Shown: positions 57,611 to 64,000 of the stretch, in pieces
How the letters are laid out: every line of letters begins with the position of its first letter
Numbering within the stretch: the stretch's first letter is position 1
Origin: Parelaphostrongylus tenuis
Lineage: Eukaryota > Nematoda > Chromadorea > Rhabditida > Metastrongylidae
Length of the DNA: 64,000 bases
Direction of reading: 5' to 3'
Assembly (NCBI GenBank): GCA_019055375.1
Contig: JAHQIW010001483.1
Coordinates: 27,937 to 91,936 of the forward strand
Notes under the pieces: model-generated
What the model was told of the DNA's origin: nothing
What the model saw: only the letters and a program-made list of their open reading frames with translations
Databases searched by the model: none
Position numbers and translations under genes: made by a program

Positions 57611-60600
57611 GTATAAAGAATTGGATGGTATTTCTGCACTTAAGAGATATGACGAATTATTTGATAACTGCAAAGAAATCCGGGATCTGCGATGCTGTTA
57701 TGTTGGATGGCAGCCATCGCAAAACATCCTGTTCCTCAAGGAAATCTCCGTCTAATAGATATGGTGGGTGATTCCTTATGTTTTCTTTTCAAATTTTTGC
57801 TGACCGCTAAGAAGTACATTCGTTTATCTACTTAGCCAAACTGGTACTATCATCTAATGATTTAGAGTGGTTTGCGAAACTTTGAACCTCCGGCTGATGT
57901 AGAACCCGCGTGTGACACTTTCATTGGTAGGGGTAACTAGAACGCTGTTGGAACTTCTGTCCGCTATCACTTTTCTGCTGAATGGGTTTAATGCCGATGT
58001 ATACTGACCAGACCAAACCGTTAACGGTTTCTTGCTGTCAGAGTCCTTACTTTATATAACGGGAGAATTGATAGCACAAGAGAAGCTGTGGTAGTGCAGT
58101 GGTTAGTTCTCTTCCCCGAAAAGGTGTTACGCGGGTTTAACTCTAGCCCGAGATCCAAAGCTTCGCATTTCATTCAATATTTACATCCAGAAGGTTTTTA
58201 CGAAGCATTACTAACGCAATATCTAACTACAGTTTCAAACGCTGTGTTCAAGAACATGCGTTTCATAATTTGAAGCGTGAATTTGTTTGGGTATTTTTTC
58301 ATCAGACCAGTTTAATATTTTATTATGCGGATCCTAGCAATTCCAGCCTTCGGATCGTTTCCTCATATGTACCGTTCACAGAGGTCGTCGAATGCTTTAC
58401 TTGTTGTTTCCACTGTTGCTTAAAGATCTTGTCTCTTCGTCTATATCGTGGAATAGTGGTTGAGGAGATTGTTTGATACTTATTGCTAGACGGCGGCAAA
58501 AGAAAACAAACCGATCCCATTCGCTGGACAGGAACTTTTCAGAGGCGTGTTAGCAACCATTCAAAAACTTGAATCTCCGATTAGAGCCCCACGTGGTCTT
58601 TTTTTCCAAAATACCCTTTTATAACACTGTAAAATCCAACATGGAATCATGTTTCATGGGATCACATGTTTTATTCTTATCTCGCTTATGATTCGCTGGA
58701 CAAAATTTCTTTCTTAGAGTGCAGTATTCATTCGATAGCACAAGTTTCGTGGAACTCAAAAATGTGTTCGTTTTTGAAAAGCTTTTTTGATAGCGCCTGT
58801 AGGAGAAACAAAATATTTGTGCTTTGCACTTTGCTGAGAAGGGCTCTTTATTTAGACAATTAGTTATAATTCGATAGCGTAAGTTTCAATGACTCAACGA
58901 TATGATTATTTTTTGAAAACATCGTTGGCAGAGAAAATAAGATCGAGTTTTACACTTTCGGCGTCCTTGTGTATCGGCTAGTCCATGAGGTCGGAGGTGC
59001 TGTGCCACTTGATCAATACACCGGCCGTTCTACTGTAGGATGCAACTGATTATTCGAATGAGGATTTTTTCTTCGTTCTGAACGAAACCTAATAAAGAAA
59101 CGATTGTATAAGATACTATGACAGTTTCTCTACACGACAAAATGGTCTTCGTGCTTTCAGTGATTTATACGCTTGTAAAAACGAAGGCGAACAGCAAGTG
59201 AGAAACATAATTTTGCTTCTGGATGTTTAAAACGCTACAAAAGTGTGCTTTGAGAACCGGTCATGTGGGTCTCTAGCTGAAGAATCAAGCTTTCGAGTGA
59301 TTGCTAACACTCCTATGAAAATGTTGTGTCCAGCGATTGAGATCGATTTTTCTCTGTTGCCGTCTAACATATAGTTAACCGATTCCATAAGTACTGATTA
59401 TAGCCAGGCTAGGTCGTTGTCAAATGATTACATAAAAGAGTTTTTGAGAAAAAATCAATCCAGAACATTGCTTCCTGATACCATGCATCACTATACTCAT
59501 GCTTTCCCCGCCCCACCCTCTTCCTCATTACTCTGACGTGCAGTTTGTCTATCATATATTTGTTAAGCACTGCATGTAAATCGGGGTTCTTATCTAAAAC
59601 CGACGGAATTCACTTGTAAGTTATAATCTTGCAACTCTTGGCGCTGTAATGACGTAGTGGTTTTGATACAATGCAACAGAAAGCGATATGATTAACAATG
59701 CGTCTGTTCAATCCCCTCCACAACTATTCTCTCTGAATCAGTCGAAGAACAAAGCGACTGGGTTACCTTCAGTATTCTCTTATCTCCAGTGCTCGATAAT
59801 TCCATTTCATCTAGAAAATGCATCTGTCATAGAAAAACCAATATCTTTCAGCATTTAGTGATGACGATTTGTCTGAATGGTAGACTAATTCTGTCTGCGA
59901 ATGATATGTACCAAATTAGAAGTCGTGCCAAGTGGGCACGTAAGATTCTGCTGCGGACTTTTTGCCTTACTGAAAATAGTGGAGACTGTATGTCTTCACC
60001 AATGAAAGTGCAATAAGTGACGTGCATTTAGACGACCCGTACATATTTTTACTCTGCAGACCCCAATTTTTCTGGTACTCGATTCGTTTTCTCGCATTCA
60101 TCACTTGCTTGAAGAGTTCGGCTTTCTCAAGAACGTCGTAGAACACTGATTAAACAGATCTCCCTGCAAACTTGACGATAGCCGGGCTATGGCGTTCCTC
60201 AGGACATTCGTTGATTGGGTGCAGTGTTGGTGGGAAGGGTGGATGGAGATCAACCGCGCACCAAGCATCCTCGCCACTCGGTTGAAGCCGTTGATGTTCA
60301 TTATTAGACGTGAAATACCTTTACATAGGTTTGTAAGTGATGCCCATCTCAGTACTATGAACAGATTAAAGTAATACTTTTATGATATCTCACAGGTGAT
60401 GTTATCACACGAGGCATGATTACCGTAAGTGACGAAGTAACATACTGTTGCAGAATAAGTAACATACGTTTCGTTTCGAGTGTTTTCTTAAGACCACGCT
60501 CAAATTTCAATATGCCAGATTATCTTATGTCATCGCCTTCTTCCAGTATGGGGAGTGAAGCTCCCGAGAGGCATGACAAAAGACGAAGGGTGCCGCCCCG

Positions 60601-63600
60601 ACTGATGAGACTGTCAGGTCTGAACTTGTGTATCGGTCTTCATAAGTTTCCTTCAAACAAACCACATGCGTGACTCGAGAAATGATTATCTGGCATATTG
60701 AAATTTGAGCGTGGTCTTAAGAAACTACTAGGAACGAAAGGTATGATATGTCAACGATACCAGCCAGGAGCAATCAAGTGTACAACAGTACCCATATAGT
60801 GATAAATTCACTCAATGGGCTATGTAAAATGTCGCCGTCGCCTACCTGTTAAGGTCGAACACGTGTATCGGGCTCTACAAGTTGCCCTATAACAGACCAT
60901 ATCCGTGGCTCAAAAGATAAGTATCTGACAAAAGGAACATGATTTTCGCAGCGATTCACTGCGTTTTGTATCAACTCGAAGACATTATGACTGCTGTTAA
61001 AATGATGGATATATTTGGGCCCTAATATTCAGTCGCTTTCGCTATGGTCATATGCGATATTTCTTGGCCAAATTGTCTTTCAGCAAATGGGGCTTCATTT
61101 ATTGTTCTACTTTTCGCGCAGTGAGACACGTTTTCTTGTTGCTCACTGGCATTCAACGCGTAAGGCCTGCTGCGCTTTCGTTTTTTCATATTACTTTTCA
61201 TGCTTTTGAAACGTATTCAACTCTTGTACATGACGGAAAAACAGCAACAATTAGCCAGGTGGTTGTCAGTATTTGGTAAAATCTTGTTAATATCTATGTA
61301 TACCGGATCCGAAATGGGAACTGTGTTATCTCCAAATACATTGTAGTTTTCTCTGAACTTTTTCGCTATAAGTTATTTGTTGAATAACTTATCGTATGAG
61401 GGTAAAGAATGCCGAGAAACTGAGGCAAAGTAAATGGCTGAAAAGAAATGGCATCATTTGTGGACTCAACACCGTAGTTTTGATGAGGAACGGTATTTGC
61501 TAACATTTTCTGTAGGCGAACAAAGATGTGTCGATGAGCTATTCTCGAAGCCACATCGAAGAAGCTGAATTTGAGGAGGTGTTTGGGTGAATAAATCACA
61601 TCTAAACTCTCTCCAACGTTGTCAAGGTCTGGAACGAATCCAATCTTTCCTTGCTTAATCGTCGTTGAACACGCTTATGCTATAACGTGGAAAGCAAAGT
61701 CGTCTTATACACTTTTCACAATTGGCGGGGCACTGCGATACGACGAAATAGTACCGCCTAAGTTGTCTATTTCCGCGCTACAATGATATGTCGAAGCGAA
61801 GATTCGTGAATTGAAAAGGAACACGTTCCAACAAACTTTCACTCTTCAGGTTTCGTCTCACCACCAATTATTCTGTATATGCATGCATATGCGTGTGAAG
61901 AGGTATACACGCATTTATATATACATATATGTACACATATGTATACGTCTATATATGTGCACATGTACACACACGTGTAAAAACATGTATAAATACGTAT
62001 ACATACATGTATATATATGCACAAAGAGGTGATGCTCCTGCCTTTTTTAAAGGCACATTTTTCTGTTTCATGTTCCATCAAGAATCTTGCCTTATATAGT
62101 TGGGTATAGTTCCGTGTGTAAATCTGCATCTTCATATTTTACTTGCAGTTGGCCTATGATTAGCTAAAGCGCTATAAACCCGTAGAAGACGGCAATCGAT
62201 CGCACAACGCGCTTAGCAAGCGGTACACGATATTCGTTGTTTATTTAGAGTTGTTCCTCGTTTTGAAATAAACTTCAACTTTCCAGCATTAAATGAGTAT
62301 TATGCCATTCTCTCTGGTTGTTCATTTGATTTTGGTACACACATAACTATTATATTTGCGAAGAAAACTCAAAAAGTGTGTAAAGGTAAAATGTGATATT
62401 CTCTTTGCTTTTGCAGCGCTCTGGGATGATCTGTCTATGAACCGAGCTCACTTTCAGAATGAGCAAGATTTCAGCTGGTAAATGACTACTAGAACTCTGA
62501 TGAAAAACAACCCATAGGCTTCAGGCGAGCAAACAAAGCTAATCGTATGTAGAACATAAATTTATTCTCGCTGCTACAACGCACTTAAAGCTTTTTCTTA
62601 ATAAATGAGCACATTTTTTGAAATCGCCGTTCTTAAGTTATCATGTGATCAAAAAATTGTGACCGAAAAGTCGCCTTAGTCCTCACTGGGTTATGAGGTT
62701 CAGTGAACTATGTGCTAGAATAGACATCATCAATTTCCCCTGTTAGATCATGAATTTGTTTTACTCTATATGTGTATCATCTAACACTATTACTATGGGT
62801 GTTGGAGTTGTACACATTGTACACATTGCAGATATTTATCGCCTTTAAATATGCTTCTGCTATCGTGGTATGATAGAACGTCTCTTTAGACAAACTATGT
62901 GAACACTGGCGAATTAAAGCACTGATCAGCAGTAGCATGAAAAATCGCGACTCTTGAATTGTGTATTTAACACTCTATTTGAATAATTTTTTGTACTTCC
63001 TTTGGCGCTGGTAATTCCAGTTACCTCAAGCACTGAAAGCTTTCGAATTTTTTAAGTGGCACTATGGTCGTTGGCCTTGGCTTCATTAACTCATATCGAG
63101 GGAGTGGTAGCCGTACCAGATATGTACAGTTGCATATGACAATTCCATTCTATATGAGAGGCACATGGATCAAAGACGTTCGAATTGTACGCAAAAATTA
63201 GTTACACGTGTAACATTATGATGTATATTGTGAAAACAACTCAAATTAGCAATTATAGCTGATGTTTCGAAGATCATGATACTAGTGAATGATTTGTTGA
63301 GGCACCTCCCAGCTCATGATGGTAGATGAGTATCTCCTTAACCTGAAGACTGCTCAGTATGTAAAATTAACGTATTGGTACGTAAAGATTATAAAAACCT
63401 CTACGAGATTATAATTGAGGAAGGTGATCTGAAGACTTAATAATTTGATGCTGTGTAATAGCGTTAAATTGGAAATTAAGCGGAACGTCATTACGGCGTC
63501 CTTTGCATTTACTATGGCTCTTTCCAACAAGTCAATATGGCAATATTGTCCAGACTTAGATTAGACGTCGTCTTTTCCGGTTCACATACTCAATCGTGTT

Positions 63601-63879
63601 TAGTGAACGCATGAAGTATTTACTGCAAGAAAGCAATGGCTTCGATAAACGTGCTCGCATTTCATTACAATTTGTGCCGCTAAGGAAGTTCCACTTTCAT
63701 CTGCCTACACCTCAAACAAAAACTTTTGTGTAAAAGGCTGTATTGAGTGTTATAAAGAATTGAAAAACTGCCATGATATCAGAATCCCCAAAATTTGACG
63801 AGCAGGAGGCATTCTAGCGATTCCTCACGACAGTTGGAGGAAAAATTCTCAAGGAGGAAAATAATCTATGGGAAAGAGT
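57611..63879 (+). CDS. Candidate gene 3, multi-exon, unknown product, incomplete
   Basis: Exon-like segments: 57611-57755 or 57767 (acceptor ATATAATTTTAG; frame YKELDGISALKRYDELFDNC, then CCYVGWQPSQNILFLKEISV to a TAA, or the alternative frame CDAVMLDGSHRKTS to a donor G|GTGATT); 59852-59987 (acceptor AATATCTTTCAG; HLVMTICLNGRLILSANDMY, QIRSRAKWARKILLRTFCLT, ENSGD; donor T|GTATGT); 62417-62477 (acceptor TTTGCTTTTGCAG; LWDDLSMNRAHFQNEQDFS; donor TG|GTAAAT); 63783-63879 (NPQNLTSRRHSSDSSRQLEE, then KFSRRKIIYGKE). The 59852 and 62417 segments join in phase (T plus CG). The others are not phase-proven, and the first may be the end of a different gene. No domain is recognised. Confidence 0.4.
58085..58155 (+). 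mobile_element. tRNA-like SINE head
   Basis: AGCTGTGGTAGTGCAGTGGTTAG (A box) and GCGGGTTTAACTCTAGCC (B box). The body typical of SINE-1 is not evident, so this is a truncated or different family. Confidence 0.45.
58485..59372. mobile_element. TIR element family, copy D, longest
   Basis: The left end GCTAGACGGCGGCAAAAGAAAAC, CGCTGGACAGGAACTTTTC, GTGTTAGCAACCATTC is inverted at the right end (GAGTGATTGCTAACACTCC, GTGTCCAGCG, TTGCCGTCTAACA). Internal landmarks: GAAGGGCTCTTTATTTAGACAATTAG, ATTCGATAGCGTAAG, GAGAAACATAATTTTGC. The 888 bp length is probably closest to the full element. A second CGCTGGACAAAATTTC at 58692 suggests an internal duplication or a nested copy. Confidence 0.7.
59640..59760 (+). 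mobile_element. SINE-1-like head
   Basis: GACGTAGTGGTTTTGATACAATGCAAC (A-box-like) and CTGTTCAATCCCCTCC (B-box-like). The body is worn. Confidence 0.4.
60060..60300 (-). mobile_element. SINE-2 copy
   Basis: On the minus strand: CAACCGAGTGGCGAGGATGC (A-box-like), GCGCGGTTGATCTCC, GCCATAGCCCGGCTATCGTC, TCTACGACGTTCTTGAGAAAG and GATGAATGCGAGAAAACGAATCG. Confidence 0.65.
60485..60725. mobile_element. Foldback element, family with CTTAAGACCA ends
   Basis: Starts CTTAAGACCACGCTCAAATTTCAATATGCCAGA and ends with its near-perfect reverse complement. The inside shares AAGACGAAGGGTGCCGCCCC and GATGAGACTGTCAGG with the palindrome-arm copies. A partial second piece (AAGGTCGAACACGTGTATCG) lies at 60855-60910. 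Confidence 0.75.
61905..62030. repeat. TATA/TACA-rich simple sequence
   Basis: Alternating purine-pyrimidine stretch of TATATAC, TGTACACA and GTATACG units. Confidence 0.8.
62480..63780. other. Stretch without a supported feature
   Basis: Would be intronic to candidate gene 3 if the 63783 segment belongs to it. At 62544-62690 the sequence resembles 57120-57240 (TTTATT, GCTGCTACA, CACT-AAAG blocks), possibly another worn TIR family. Otherwise nothing is seen. Confidence 0.3.
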
Positions 63880-64000
63880 GTGACTGAAAATTAAGTCTTA
63901 TCTCTCAGGTAGTCATGAAGGTGTCTTCTGTTATTTTTTATTTTTTCATTGTTTCACGCAAGCCGTCAACCCGATTTACTGTGAATTACTGAATTTTACT

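Noticed and set aside
1..64000. CRISPR arrays, prokaryotic operons, ribosome binding sites, riboswitches
   Set aside because: None seen; the window is eukaryotic and no regularly spaced short repeats with unique spacers occur.

Overview
The window is eukaryotic DNA and most likely comes from a clade V (strongylid, hookworm-like) nematode. It is AT-rich, has no long uninterrupted ORF, and shows short candidate exons bounded by nematode-type splice sites (U-rich ...TTTCAG acceptors, GTAAGT/GTATGT donors). It is littered with decayed RTE-type LINEs, Penelope-like elements, mariner remnants and tRNA-derived SINEs of a kind I associate with hookworm genomes. The taxon is an inference from these families, not a database result.

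The dominant structure is a giant imperfect palindrome. Bases 1-16388 reappear, reverse-complemented and close to identical, at 19670-36066, with a 3281 bp single-copy spacer between them (16389-19669). Base 1 pairs with base 36066, so the left arm is cut by the window edge and its true outer end is not visible. Each arm carries, from outside to inside: a SINE, exon-like pieces of a candidate gene, two copies of a second SINE family, a chimera of an RTE fragment joined to a Penelope-like element that is itself internally inverted, a foldback element with tRNA-like ends, a second foldback element, two more SINEs and a terminal-inverted-repeat (TIR) element. The arms differ by scattered substitutions and small indels, roughly 0.4% where I compared them.

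Right of the palindrome (36067-64000) the DNA is single copy. Three candidate plus-strand genes can be pieced together by eye from exon-like segments: gene 1 (about 32.5-40.4 kb, starting inside the right arm, crossing its edge, ending with a stop and an AATAAA signal), gene 2 (about 48.6-51.1 kb) and gene 3 (about 57.6-63.9 kb, open at the end). None resembles a family I can name. Their introns and intergenic spaces hold a degenerate Penelope-like element (41985-43600, minus), a nearly full-length but frameshifted RTE LINE (43980-46905, minus), two mariner transposase C-terminal remnants, more SINEs, three more copies of the TIR family and several foldback elements. A 450 bp GTGATA-type simple repeat flips strand in its middle (37517-37970).

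Limits: exon calls come from splice motifs, open frame and phase agreement read by eye. Short open segments are common by chance in such DNA, so confidences are low. No canonical tRNA, rRNA, CRISPR or complete transposon was found.
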